Origin: Diphasiastrum complanatum
Taxonomy: Eukaryota > Streptophyta > Lycopodiopsida > Lycopodiales > Lycopodiaceae
Direction: 5' to 3'
Length of the DNA: 64,000 nt
Assembly (NCBI GenBank): GCA_029204225.1
Contig: CM055101.1
Location: forward strand, 59,506,094 to 59,570,093
A program made the translations under genes and the position numbers. Positions 10,060 through 21,025 of the stretch are shown here, one piece after another (the stretch's first letter is position 1; each line of letters opens with the position of its first letter). The notes below the pieces were generated by a model. The model was given only the letters and a program-made list of their open reading frames with translations. It had not been told where the DNA came from and did no database searches.

Positions 10060-10664
10060 ATTTAGGAACTTGGGACGTATACGTTGAAGGTAGACAGACC
10101 CTGAAGACATTTGAATAGTAAAAGGTGCCATAGGAGTAGTATTTCCAATGGGATTGAACTATTAGGGAAACGATTCACGAATAACACTGCCCAATACAAA
10201 GCCCTTCTAATAGGTCTACAAATGGCCATGCGAGTTGCACAAAGTATAGGCAACCTCCGAATTATGGGAGATTCACAACTCCTAATCCAAGGTATGATTG
10301 GCGTATATTGACTCAAAAGCAAGACCTTACAGGCCTATGCAGTCGCCATCGAATACACTGAGAGTTTTTCCACATTGAATGGATGCATATTCCACGAGCA
10401 CAGAATCAACGTGCTGATAGTCTAGCTGCGATAGCCTACGACCATGATCATTACTGGCAATGTGAGCCAGGTAGGGTAGTCATTTCGCCCATAACCATCG
10501 TTGCAGAACTATGGATAATCCTGAAAGCCCAGACATGGTATGGAGTTTGGTGGATCAGAAGTCTGATAAACCAAGTATGTCTAGAGAATCCCCAACTCCT
10601 AGCCCAATTACATCAATTGATGAGCCATGAACTATCTAGAACTTGTTTTAGGTCACACCATAGG
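10060..10664 (+). pseudogene. Second (plant/archaeal-like) RNase H domain of the gypsy element
   Basis: Three frames together give NSKRCHRSSISNGIELLGKR, FTNNTAQYKALLIGLQMAMR, LRIMGDSQLLIQGMIGVY and MHIPRAQNQRADSLAAIAYD. These match the RVT_3-type RNase H signature: TNNxAEYxALxxGL, GDSQLxxxQ and xHIPRxxNxxADxLA. Tat-group gypsy elements are known to carry such an extra RNase H. Here it lies after integrase. A stop at 10309 and frame changes break it. Its downstream end is split by the copia element inserted at 10665. Confidence 0.7.
10660..10664. other. Target-site duplication ATAGG (left copy)
   Basis: ATAGG directly before the left LTR is repeated as ATAGG at 16996-17000 directly after the right LTR. 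Five-base duplications are what Ty1/copia integrases produce, so this fixes the element borders and shows that the sequence left of 10660 and right of 17000 was once continuous. Confidence 0.9.
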
Positions 10665-11461
10665 TGACAAAATTTTCAGAATTCACACGTGTGGGGAATG
10701 TCCACAAGAGTGACTGATCTTAATAAAGCTTTGTGATTGGCACTATAACCTGATTCTAGATTGATCAACAAAATCTAGTTCAAAAGAAATGGCTAATCCA
10801 CAATCTAGCATGCTAATCAACAGAATATAATAGCAATGAATCAAAGAATGAATAAAAATACAAGATTTCAATGTATAAGCATTAGCCTCAACACGAGTTA
10901 GAGAGGGAGAGAGCTAGAGAGATAACAAGCAATATTTGTTTAGATCCAAAATGGCATGAGATAGCTACAAAACTTTGGTTCTTCATCATTGATTGTGTGG
11001 AGAGCTACACATATTTATGGAGATTGAGGTAGCTCGAGGTAGAACCATATCTATTCACTCCAAAATGACATCTAAAGTGACATCTAGAGTCTATGTGACA
11101 TTTGTCACTTGTCATGCATGAAATTCTACCAAGTTTTTACAAGTGTACTAGTTCTAAATAGAAATTTCCAAATCATCATGCATGTGTCCATTAAACTTTG
11201 TGCATGCCTTGCATGTCACTATGGATCACTTACAATTAATGCATGTGAGTTGCCACGAGTTTCTACAAGCATAATCATGCTAATTCTATGTCTACAAACT
11301 ATATGCAAGTTGCATTTATCAAACTAGATAATACATAACCATGTAGCTCGAGTTATATGTAGGCCAAACTTGGCATTTTTCATTAATGAGCTACATACTT
11401 GCATGGTACAACATTTGTAACAAGCCAAGAAATCAATATGGATTGTTTTTCAATTTTAACA
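10665..11461 (-). repeat. Left LTR (3' LTR of the minus-strand copia element)
   Basis: 797 bases, plus-strand ends TGACAAAATT and AATTTTAACA. On the element strand it begins TGTTAAAATTG and ends near a CACACGTGTG palindrome. A TATA-like CCATAAATAT lies on the minus strand near 11010-11020. It shares all but about 16 bases with 16199-16995. Confidence 0.93.
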
Positions 11462-11469
11462 CTCCTCCT
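11462..11469 (-). other. Polypurine tract of the copia element
   Basis: On the minus strand AGGAGGAG stands directly before the LTR start TGTTAAAATT. This is the expected plus-strand primer position for a copia element and confirms the orientation. Confidence 0.8.
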
Positions 11470-11478
11470 AAAAATGAT

Positions 11479-12483
11479 CTATATTGATTTGAACATGGAT
11501 CTTGGTATAACTCCAAGATTGGCTCTATGCTTGTTGAGGGAACTTTTGCTCAAAAGTTTGGTGAGCATATCTGCAATGCAAGATGATGTGTCGATGTGCT
11601 CCAATTTGATTTCACCTCCAATGTGCTTATCTCTCACGAAGTGATGTGCAACTTCGATATGCTTGCTCCTTGCATGGAATATTGGGTTGTTGGCAAGGGC
11701 TTGAGCTGAAATGTTGTCACACATGATCATAGGTATATTTTCTTCCATAATTATCTTTAGCTCCACTAGTAACCTCTTGATCCAAAGCACTTCCTTTGTT
11801 GTTGTAGTGAGCACCTTGTACTCAGCTTCACAAGATGAGAGTGATACAGTATCTTGCTTTTTGGAAAGCCAAAATATCAAGTTTCCTCCAAGATATATGA
11901 CATAAGCACTTGTAGATTTTTGATCTGCTCTATCACTTGCAAAATCCGAGTCAGAATAACCAATAATAGAAAGATCTTCAGTTTTATACAATAAACCAAA
12001 ATCAAAAGTTGAAGATATATGTCTAAGCACTCTCTTGGCTTTTTTCCAATGATAAACTGAAAGATTTTGCATAGCCTGGCTCAACTTATGAACACTAAAG
12101 CTTATGTCAGGTCTAGTTATTGTGAGCCAAATTAAGGAGCCTATAAGACTTCTAAAAAGTGTGATGTCCTCGAAGGATCTTTCATCACCTTTGTTAGAGT
12201 CCTTTACATTTTACTCCATAGGTGTTTCTATACTCTTACAATTCAACATATTGAACTTTTTTAACATTGAAAGAGCATACTTAGATTGACATACAAAAGC
12301 TTTATCTTTAAGAAAGTCAATCTCTAATCCTAGAATATAGTGAATTTTTCCAAGATCTTGCATCTTGAACTCTTTTCCAAGTGCAATCTTGGTTTCCTCA
12401 ACTAACTTGATACAACTTCCTGTCAGAATGATATCATCAACATAAATAAGAAGGATGACAATATATTTATCACAGAACTTGAC
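11479..12483 (-). pseudogene. Copia RT C-terminal part and RNase H
   Basis: Minus-strand frames give IVILLIYVDDIILTGS (the YVDD catalytic box), FKMQDLGKIHYILGLEID, RSLIGSLIWLTITRPDIS, then the 201-residue frame with AKRVLRHISSTFDFGLLY, IGYSDSDFASDRADQKSTSA, SLSSCEAEYKVLTTTTKEVL, IMCDNISAQALANNPIFHAR and SKHIEVAHHFVRDK. The RNase H catalytic set (D of SDSDFA, E of EAEY, D of CDN) is present. Stops near 12211 and 12484 separate the parts. It continues the polyprotein at 12484-14166 after one disabling change. Confidence 0.9.
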
Positions 12484-14166
12484 CTATAAGGAAGGATCAT
12501 AGTTACTAAGATTAAATCCTAGTGACTCAAGAAAGGTGTTAAGTCGAGAATACCATGACCTTGGAGCTTGCTTTAATCCATATAAACTTTTGAAGAGCAA
12601 GCAAACTTTTCCTTCATCATGAATGAACCCAATAGGGCGATCCATATAGATCTCTTCTTCTAGATAGCCATTTAGAAATGCATTAGAAACATCTAGCTGA
12701 AGAATTTGCCAATTGAAAAAACAAGCAAGAGAAATTATGATTCTAATTGACACCATCTTTGCAACTGGGGCAAAGGTCTCCTCATAATCAAGTCCATATA
12801 CTTGAGCAAATCCCTTAGCACAAAGCCTAGCCTTGTACTTGTTAATTGTGCCATCTTGATTATACTTGACTCGAAAAACCCATTTGCAACCAATGGTATG
12901 CTTGTTGGATGGAAGATTCACAAGCTCCCATGTATTATTGGCCATCAAAGCATCATATTCTTCCTTCATGGCAAGGTACCATTCCTTTGAGTTGATAGCA
13001 TCATATACATCCTTCGGCTCCTCATGAGAAATAAAATAGGCACAATTAGTGGAGTTGATTTCCACTTGCTTTCCTCTATCTTCATAGGTATGCCTTCTAG
13101 GCTCGGATCTTTCTCTTTGAGATCTCCTTGGTGAAAAAATTCGAGGTGACTCCTCCTCAAATCTCGGCCCCATCTCTCCATGATGATCTTCAAGGGTGAT
13201 GATTGGAGTATCTTTGTGAGAATCTTTGAACTCGGCCTTCTCAAGAATGTATTTTTTATCTTCATGGAATATCACATCTCTACTCTCAATTGTAGTTGAG
13301 GTAGAGGGAACATAGATCCTGTAAGCTTTCTTGTTGGATGCATATCCAACCATGATCCCTTTAACAGAATTAGGATCATCTCTTTTCCTTGTTTCCAAGG
13401 GCATATTAACAAACCGAGTACAACCAAAAACTCTAAGGTGATCTACCTTAGGTTTTTTCTGAAACAAGACTTCAAAAGGTGTTTTTCCAGCAAGAGCATT
13501 GTGAGGTAATCTATTGCACAAATAGTTTGCACAATTTATAGCTTCACCCCAATATTCAATAGGCAAAGAAGCTGCTACTTGAATTGGGATGGAGAATAGG
13601 CACAAGAATAGGCACAAATAGTTAGCACATTCACATAGAGATCTATTTTTCCTCTCAGCTACTCCATTTTGGGATGGAGAATAGGCACAAGAAAATTCTC
13701 TCTTTATTCCTTCACCTTCACAATAATTATGAAACTTGTTGGAGATATATTCACCTCCTCCATCGCATCTTAAAACTTTAACTTTGCAAGAAAACTGTTT
13801 TTCTACATAAGCTTTGAAGATAAGGAAGTGATAAAAAACCATAGCCTTTGAAGAAAGTAGATACAACCAAGTGTATCTAGTAAAGTCATCAATAAAGGTG
13901 ACAAAACATGTTGCACCACCAATATTTTTAGAAGAGGAAAAATGTACATCTGAATGTATGAGTTTCAATGGATAAGTAGTCTTTATATTAGACTTATGAT
14001 ATGGCTTTCTGTGTGACTTTGCAATGGCACAAGCCTCAAAAGGCTTGAGATCTTTAGAAAGAGATTTTGGAAGACCAAAACCCTTCTCCTTCTTAACCAT
14101 AGAAGACATAGATGTAAAGTTAGGATGTCCCAACCTTCTATGCCACAGCTCCTCCTTAGATAACAA
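12484..14166 (-). pseudogene. Copia integrase and reverse transcriptase (560-residue open frame)
   Basis: The frame begins at the pre-integrase motif ELWHRRLGHPNFTSM, followed by the integrase core: IHSDVHFSSS, FIDDFTRYTWLYLL, VLRCDGGGEYISNKF and YSPSQNGVAERKNRS. The usual IHSDVCGP reads IHSDVHFS. RT follows: NNTWELVNLPSNKHTIGCKW, YKARLCAKGFAQVYGLDYEE, TFAPVAKM, LQLDVSNAFLNGYLEEEIYM and YGLKQAPRSWY. A small filler duplication changes the integrase near 13570-13700. The frame ends just before YVDD because of a stop (TAG) near 12484. Part of a Gag-Pol polyprotein, so the apparent start is internal. Confidence 0.92.
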
Positions 14167-14720
14167 AGAACTTCACGAAGGTTTGCATTCTCATAAGAAT
14201 TCAACTTAAAAATTCCACCACATCTAGTTCCATCAGCAAGGATCTCATCTTTTCTCTTGATAAAACAAGTACTGGAGTTGAACTTTACATCACAACCATT
14301 ATCAAGCAACTTTTCCACACTAATTAAGTTCTTTGTAAGTTTTGGAATGAAAAGAACATTAGAAAGTGCAAGAACTTTTGAAGAAGCAAGTTTCAATGGA
14401 ATGTTGCCAATTCCTTCTATTGGACACTCATGATCATTAGCTGTGTAAATAGATCTCTTGAGTCCTTTGAAAGGTAAGATTGAGTCAAATGACTCCTTTG
14501 AACATCACATATGTGAAGAGGCTCCACTGTCTATGTACCAAGCTCCATCTTTCTTGAAAGGTGATGAAGAAAAACTGGACACAATAAGTGATCCTTCTCC
14601 ATCACTTACAACAGAATATTCTTCAATTTCTTTGGAGAGATTAGCTTGCTTGAGTTGGTTTTTCTTCTTAAAGCAATTAGAGGCATAGTTCCTCTTTTTG
14701 CCACAGAAGAAGCACTTCAC
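14167..14720 (-). pseudogene. Copia zinc knuckle, protease and linker
   Basis: Minus-strand frames show KCFFCGKKRNYASNCFKKKN, a zinc-knuckle-like motif whose His is replaced (N-Y for G-H), then GAWYIDSGASSHM, the aspartic protease active site, then a stop. Another frame gives SSKVLALSNVLFIPKLTKNL and ISVEKLLDNGCDV, the linker toward pre-integrase. Frameshifts lie near 14717, 14505 and 14170. It joins gag upstream to integrase downstream. Confidence 0.85.
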
Positions 14721-15409
14721 TTTCTTCTTCTTGGTTTTTGAGCTAGAGGGATGAGATGTTCATCCTCTTCACCATCTTGATCTCGATCTTTGGCTTTGTC
14801 TTTGTTGTATTCTTGAGAGAATTGGTTCTTACTCCTTCCTTTCTGCTTGCCTTTGACAAAGAGGGCTTTGTCACTTCCACCATAATCAAGTTTGTTCATC
14901 CTAGAGAGTTTATAGCTTTGTCTAGATTCTTCATAAATAAGAATTTCTTGGAGAGTTTCTAGATTAGGTAACTCCTCCTTAATAGCAAAAGACTGAACAA
15001 GATTATCATAGTCATCTCTCAAGCCATTCAGTATGACTTGAACTAGCTCAACTTGGTTAATGGTAACACCAACACAAGAAAGCTCTCTATGTAAATCTTT
15101 AACTCTCAGAACATAGTTAGATGCACTCTCTTCACTTCTTTGGAAACTTTGGAAAATCTGATTCCTAAGAGTGGGTATTCTAGAAGTATTCTTTGCTTCA
15201 TAGATGGCTTTAAGTGCATCCCAAGCTTCTTTGGCTGTAGTGCAAGATCCTATCTCTCTCAAAATTTCATTAGATACATTCATCTTAATGAAATGTACAG
15301 CCATTCTAGCTCTCTTCTTATATTTAGGAATTTCAACCCGTGCTTGAGGCTCCTCCTCAACACCAAGCACAATATCCATAACATCCTGGAGAATCAAAAC
15401 AGACTCCAT
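14717..15409 (-). pseudogene. Copia gag (230-residue open frame)
   Basis: From ATG at 15409 the frame reads MESVLILQDVMDIVLG, IGSCTTAKEAWDALKAIYEA, RIPTLRNQIFQSFQRSEE and ELVQVILNGLRDDYDNLVQS, the standard DUF4219/UBN2-type copia Gag. The frame stays open upstream (SERLNTSNYSIWKSR lies before this Met) until a stop near 15470, so the true start may have been upstream. It ends in a basic patch at 14717, where a frameshift leads into the zinc knuckle. Confidence 0.88.
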
Positions 15410-16180
15410 TCTTGACTTCCAAATTGAGTAATTAGAAGTGTTTAGTCTTTCACTGGCTTCTAGAAGATATCCTTGTTCCTATCAGACTTAGAGTTGTTGC
15501 TCTCTTCCGATATAGGTATTTTCAAGGTTGAACTACATTCCTATGTGAAATACTTGCAACTATATTTGAGATAAATCTCAAATATTCCACAAGACAAGTT
15601 TTCTAGATCAGACACAAAAAGTGGTTTGAGACACTTTGGTTGGTTTGAATTCTACTTTTGGCACATGTGAAATGCTTCAAAAGAAAACACTATTGACACT
15701 CAGAAGGCTCAAAGGGTGCTCAAATACTTCAAACTCAGTCTTGATCTATAGTTTCTTGTGTTGGATGCTCAAAATAATGAATTCAAAACAAAGTATAATT
15801 GAATCAAATCAAAATGCTGTCACTCAGATTTTGGACCTATTCCTATCCTCTTTAAGAGCTTATAACTCTTGCTACACACATCAGATTGATTTGATTTCAA
15901 TTTTTATGGAGAGTGCAGATCAAATGCTTTCCATCAAGCTATAACACTGCTATCTTTGGATCTATAAGTAAGGAGAACAAAGGGACTGAAAAACTTTGAT
16001 TTTCACACGTGCGGAATTTCAGAATTCCGTACTTCCTCAATTCAGGTCTAAAAATTCAGTTCAAGTCCGATTTGATCCAAATACACTTCAGAGAAAGGTT
16101 AGAAAAAGTGCAAAACTGTTTTTTTGCTTGATTTAGCTCTCAGTTTCTTGTATAATCAGAGTTGTTAGCATGCAAAGCTT
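15410..16180 (-). other. Untranslated leader of the copia element
   Basis: About 770 bases between the PBS and gag without a long open frame on the element strand. Such leaders carry packaging signals in copia elements. A truncated CACACGTGCGG palindrome variant lies near 16013. Nothing else is recognisable. Confidence 0.6.
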
Positions 16181-16198
16181 AATGTGGCTCTGATACCA
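16181..16198 (-). other. Primer-binding site of the copia element
   Basis: On the minus strand TGGTATCAGAGCCACATT follows the LTR end directly. It is complementary to the 3' end of initiator-Met tRNA, the usual Ty1/copia primer. Confidence 0.92.
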
Positions 16199-16995
16199 TG
16201 ACAAAATTTCCAGAATTCACACGTGTGGGGAATGTCCACAAGAGTGACTGATCTTAATTAAGCTTTGTGATTGGCACTATAACCTGATTCTAGATTGATC
16301 AACAAAATCTAGTTTAGAAGAAATGGCTAATCCACAATCTAGCATGCTAATCAACAGAATATAATAGCAATGAATCAAAGAATGAATAAAAATACAAGAT
16401 TTCAATGTATAAGCATTAGTCTCAACACGAGTTAGAGAGAGAGAGAGCTAGAGAGATAACAAGCAATATTTGTTTAGATTCAAAATGGCATGAGATAGCT
16501 ACAAAACTTTGGTTCTTCATCATTGATTGTGTGGAGAGCTACACATATTTATGGAGATTGAGGTAGCTAGAGGTAGAACCATATCTATCCACTCCAAAAT
16601 GACATCTAAAGTGACATCTAGAGTCTATGTGACATTTGTCACTTGTCATGCATGAAATTTTACCAAGTTTTTACAAGTGTACTAGTTCTAACTAGAAATG
16701 TCCAAATCATCATGCATGTGTCCATTAAACTTTGTGCATGCCTTGCATGTCACTATGGATCACTTACAATTAATGCATGTGAGTTGCCACGAGTTTCTAC
16801 AAGCATAATCATGCTAATTCTATGTCTACAAACTATATACAAGTTGCATTTATCAAACTAGATAATACATAACCATGTAGCTCGAGTTCTATGTAGGCCA
16901 AACTTGGCATTTTTCATTAATGAGCTACATACTTGCATGGTGCAACATTTGTAGCAAGCCAAGAAATCAATATGGATTGTTTTTCAATTTTAACA
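16199..16995 (-). repeat. Right LTR (5' LTR of the minus-strand copia element)
   Basis: 797 bases, same length as the left LTR, TG...CA ends, adjoining the PBS on its left and the ATAGG target duplication on its right. As the 5' LTR it would supply the promoter; a TATA-like CCATAAATAT on the minus strand lies near 16544-16554. Confidence 0.93.
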
Positions 16996-17524
16996 ATAGG
17001 AGCATAACCCATGGGTTAATGCACACGGCCTAAGTACACAATAGAACCCCTACCCTAGCATGAACCTGATAGATATATACGGAAGGGGAGAGGGGTGTAC
17101 AATTTAAAGATTTTTTGTACATTCAACAAATTGTATATTCATGTATATAAATGCTAAAACACAGGTGATGGAATTCATTGTTGAAAAGAGTATGGAAGAC
17201 CCACTAGCTAGGCAGTTACACGAATATCAGAGAAGAGAATCAGCAAGAGGACCAAGTAGGCCTCAGAGTTCCTGCAACCCTTTACCCGCTTACCCTGTGC
17301 ACCGCAAGGAAATTTTGTCAAATAGTCTGTTCTACAAAAACTTTGATGCTTACAGTTTATATCTACCGCCCATGGAGTTTCCTCTAGATGTCCAGGTTTA
17401 TGAGCTACGACCATCCACAAGTTCAGCCCTCAGATTCACATGGCCACTCATCCCAGGTAGTTTTGAAAACTACAAGGAATCCTACAAGAGCTTATGTAGG
17501 TTCTCAGTTGTTGTCGTGAACTAG
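16996..17524 (+). pseudogene. Gypsy 3' segment with a 127-residue ORF of unknown function
   Basis: This segment resumes the gypsy element after the copia insertion. The frame from 17141 encodes a hydrophilic start (MEFIVEKSMEDPLARQLHEY) and a Pro-rich tail (YELRPSTSSALRFTWPLIPG). I do not recognise a domain. It could be an accessory or Gag-like frame of the host gypsy element. Position next to the second RNase H, across the target duplication, is the only link. Confidence 0.35.
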
Positions 17525-17555
17525 AAAGATGATATCGTTAGATTGGCCGGCCACT

Positions 17556-17828
17556 ATGTCTACTACCTGTTGGTTACTACAACTTTGGAGCGCTAAGACG
17601 AAACCCACCAGGATTCACCTTACTAAATGGTGATACAACCCCAATGAGTCCATGGAGTCAGCAGGAGCGGACCTAGCGTTGTACTTGCAGATGCGTGACA
17701 GAACTACTAGGGAACGCAAAACCCTAAACGAGATGTTCTATTTTAGATTCCTGGAAGGTGTCGATCTGGCCCTTGCGGATGTGCCAGAAGTGGACCCCAA
17801 TTACACCAGGGAGTTGATGAACCAATGA
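17556..17828 (+). pseudogene. Unrecognised short ORF with one stop, possible gypsy accessory frame
   Basis: From ATG at 17556 the frame reads through one TGA near 17610 to a stop at 17828, and includes ESAGADLALYLQMRDRTTRE and FYFRFLEGVDLALADVPEVD. The composition looks coding (charged, amphipathic), but no family is recognised. It follows the ORF at 17141 by 31 bases in the same sense. Confidence 0.3.
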
Positions 17829-20800
17829 ACAGAAATGTGCAGAAATGCACTATAACCACCCCCTCACGGTTATGCATCATACACTAGACATGGTATGATG
17901 AGCATCTCCTGCAAGTTCAGTTTTTCATGCATACATTTTTATTACATTTTTGCATATACTCTGAGCTGCATAGGACATTTGCTTACTGTGTGGGCATGAA
18001 TGTTTGTATAGACGCATAGTTGACGAGGGGTTGCGAGAGAAAAAAGTGAAAACAGAAACAATAAGTGGGGTGGGGAGTGACTCCATCGCCTAATGGGTAA
18101 GGCATAGAAGAAAATATATATATGAAAAGAAGAAAAGAAAACCGAAAAAGAGAGAGAAAGAAAGACTGAGAGAAAAGTAAAATTAAAAAAAAAAACAAAA
18201 GAGAAAAAAGAAAAGGACTTCCACCATCTCTATCAGACCTCGAACCAATTTGTGAGGACGAGTGACATCTCACATATCCATAGAAGGTGAGGACGATTTT
18301 TTCTAATTGATTCTATAGATTAACGGAAAACCAGTGCTCCCTACTATCTGGTATATTGGATCTTAGGACAGTAAGTTGTCCTACATGGATTACTATCACA
18401 ATATAGGGCTTAAGAGAAGATTCAATACAGAGAGGATAGATGGTTATTCCCTGTTGAATCAGGTTCTTAGAGAATATAAGTTGAATGTCTAAACAAAAAA
18501 AGAATTGGTAATCACCAGTCTGGACCGGTTTCAGAGTTGGGGCACTAAAGCCTCATTGCATATGCATTCACACACACATCAATGGCACGGTGTTAGACAC
18601 AATACTGATGACTTGCATCCATATCATCCCACTTCCAATCCTAAGATTTGCATTTGCATATCCCTCCATGCATGGGTCCGAAAGTGGGCATTGCCTTACG
18701 TCTGATGGGATTGGGAGCATTTTCCATTTAGGTCACAGGTGGATATTTGCAGGTATGAAGACACCAAATTGTTCAAAGATGTTAAATCCAATTTGGTTGC
18801 AGATAGATTCTAAGGGCTCAATCGATGGCCTTTGGGTAGGAAGCTGTTGAAGACATTGCACCAACTCACTGTGGTTAGCATCATCTAGCAAGGGTGCTGA
18901 GCCTACTATACTTGATTCACCACTAGGAGCGGGTCTGCAAAACCAGAGACTCTAGGTCCGCTGTATGGGGACCATACTACCCAGTGGTAGTCGCCAATGT
19001 TAGCCGATATTTCTGCATGAAAAAACGGGCTAATATTGAAGTTTAAATTTGCAAAATTGGAAAAAATCGACATATAAAACCCCGGTTATTAGAGAAAAAT
19101 TGGCACAAATTTGCCTTAGAATTGGGTCCCAGCCCGCCTCTAAAGTGGCTAAACACAATTTAAAAGTAAGAAATTGACATTTCAAAAAACTCGTCAAAAA
19201 TATTTTGTGATCAAGTTTTGTGAGACCGAGCCAAGAGTGCCGGTCCCAGCCCGCCTTAAATGAGGCTAGAGCAAATTTTGCAGCCTTAAAAATAACCGGT
19301 AAAATATTTTGCGGCTTTTCAAAAAAATGGCCAATTGTTAAAAAATAGCTGGTATCACCATGCTAAAATCTCACCATATAATGAGTCCATTTTTTACTAA
19401 TATATGATCACTCAGTGTATTTTTCAGGGAAACTTTGTTGTCATGGGAGCCCTAGTCATGAATGTCAAAAAAGTCAACCACAGAAGAAAAAATCGAGAAG
19501 AAAAAGTTTTGGGTGTACCGAGAAAAAACCCACTGAGCCATTGACATATTGGGCTTCTAGGGTGTACAAAAGGAGAAACTTGAGTGGCCTACCTAGCCTT
19601 TGACAAAAATGGCATCTTGGCTGGAAGAGAGCCTTGAATGCACCACTCTCTCACTCTCTTATGGAGGCCACTAGGTGTACTATCAAATGGGTTGGGGACA
19701 AATGGCAAAGAGGGCTTGAAGGGCATGAAAAATGGCAAGATGACATTGTGAAGGAGATCCATTGGAATTTCCTATAAGAAGGAGCCAACTCTTTGTGTTT
19801 CACATGTTAGTACTTTTGTATGTTAGTATTTTTAGGAGTTGGTACATTTGGGAGTTGTCTTTGAAAGGGTTGTTGAGAGCTTGAATGTTTGAGAATGCTT
19901 TGAAGTTAAGTTCTACTTTGATGTTAGTAGGTGTGAATGTCGTTGCTCCATGTTAGGGTTAGTGGATTTGAATGGTTGTTGTGTTGTATTATTGTCTTAT
20001 GTTGCCCCATGCTAGTTGTGTGTTTGAGAGAGTTTAGTGGTTCAATATGAGTTGCTTAGATTTAGTTCAAAATTGAATGTAACATTGCTAATCATGTGTG
20101 TGATAAATGCTTGAGGTTGAAGCATGGTATGCTTGAGAGAGGGTGGAAGTTTGGTGAGTGCTTCCAATTAGGTGTGGATTGTCATTTCTTACTTCGGTTG
20201 GTGCTTACTTGGATGCTGCCAAGTATTGTGGGTTGGAGATTGATTGTTTTAGTTGAGTGCTTGAAGTAGTTTGATGTGTGCTTACTTCTTATAGTTGGAT
20301 GATGGTGTCTTAATTGTTGGTAATGCATGCATTCCCTTGTTATTATGAGTTCAGTTGTGGGATGTTCTTTTAATGATGATTGCTAGTGGTACCATTTCGA
20401 TTGGTTGAAGGATTTGCTTGTGAAGTAACATTGGATTCGTTAGTTTCTCAATTGTTTGTTTGAAAGCGACTACATGAATGTGTTTCTGCAAGTAAGAGTA
20501 GGTTTTGGAATTACATTTAGCAATGAGCTAAAGAGCAATTGGTCAATGCGGCTTGTTCATCACCGGAAGCCATGGAAAAATTAGCCCACAGCCTTGTTGC
20601 GGCCATCTGCGGTCAAAAATCAGCGATTTGAGGCCTCTACAAACTGCCCACGGCCTTGCCTGCTGATTTTTGGGAGCTGCCCACAGCCTACTTGTGGCAT
20701 ATTTTACCTGAAACAAGTATTTATGAACATGCTCACTACTTGCGGCTCCTCTGTGCGGCGAATCGGTGACCTGTGGCTTGTTTTACCTGCAACAAATTAG

Positions 20801-21025
20801 GTTTGATACTCATCTTCACCTACTCTACTTCATGTTGGATGGAAAGTTTGGAATCTATCTTTTGATTTATGATTGTGGCATTGTTTTCACTAAACTTTGT
20901 GAAAATTTGAGATCAAGCATTGATGAGATCTTGTTGGATCTAGATCATATGAGTATTTCTAGAGGTTAAGGTATGAAAATATTCATATATTTGATATATT
21001 TGATGATCAAGAGAAAGGTAAGCAA
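17829..21025. other. Non-coding repeat-derived stretch
   Basis: No gene is supported. Contents: a tRNA-Arg-like 27-base motif at 18079-18105; a purine-rich tract at about 18110-18215; a local duplication of the phrase GGTCCCAGCCCGCCT at about 19126 and 19233; a GC-richer stretch at 20560-20800 in which TGTGGC-YTGTTTTACCTG-MAACAA-like units repeat about 80 bases apart; and 20800-21025, which matches the inverse of 36700-36850. The stretch probably consists of gypsy 3' and LTR remnants. Confidence 0.4.
18079..18105 (+). other. tRNA-Arg 5'-half-like motif
   Basis: The segment around GCCTAATGGGTAAGGCA resembles the D-arm and A box of eukaryotic tRNA-Arg, whose hallmark is CCTAATGGATAAGG. No anticodon arm or T arm follows: the sequence turns into an A/G-rich tract. 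It could be the head of a truncated tRNA-derived SINE or a tRNA fragment captured by a retroelement. Confidence 0.35.

Larger units (their letters stand above)
10665..16995 (-). mobile_element. Near-complete Ty1/copia element with 797-bp LTRs and ATAGG target duplication
   Basis: Two 797-base LTRs (10665-11461 and 16199-16995) with TG...CA ends enclose gag, protease, integrase, RT and RNase H in the standard copia order on the minus strand. A PBS lies at 16181-16198 and a PPT at 11462-11469. The 5 bases on the left (10660-10664) and on the right (16996-17000) are both ATAGG, a perfect target-site duplication. By eye the LTRs differ at about 16 positions (about 98% identity), so this is the youngest insertion recognised in the window. 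It sits inside the Tat-like gypsy element and splits it. A few frameshifts make it non-autonomous. Confidence 0.95.

Noticed and set aside
18079-18105. A functional tRNA-Arg gene
   Set aside because: Only the D-arm-like half is present; no anticodon stem or T arm can be folded from the A/G-rich sequence that follows.
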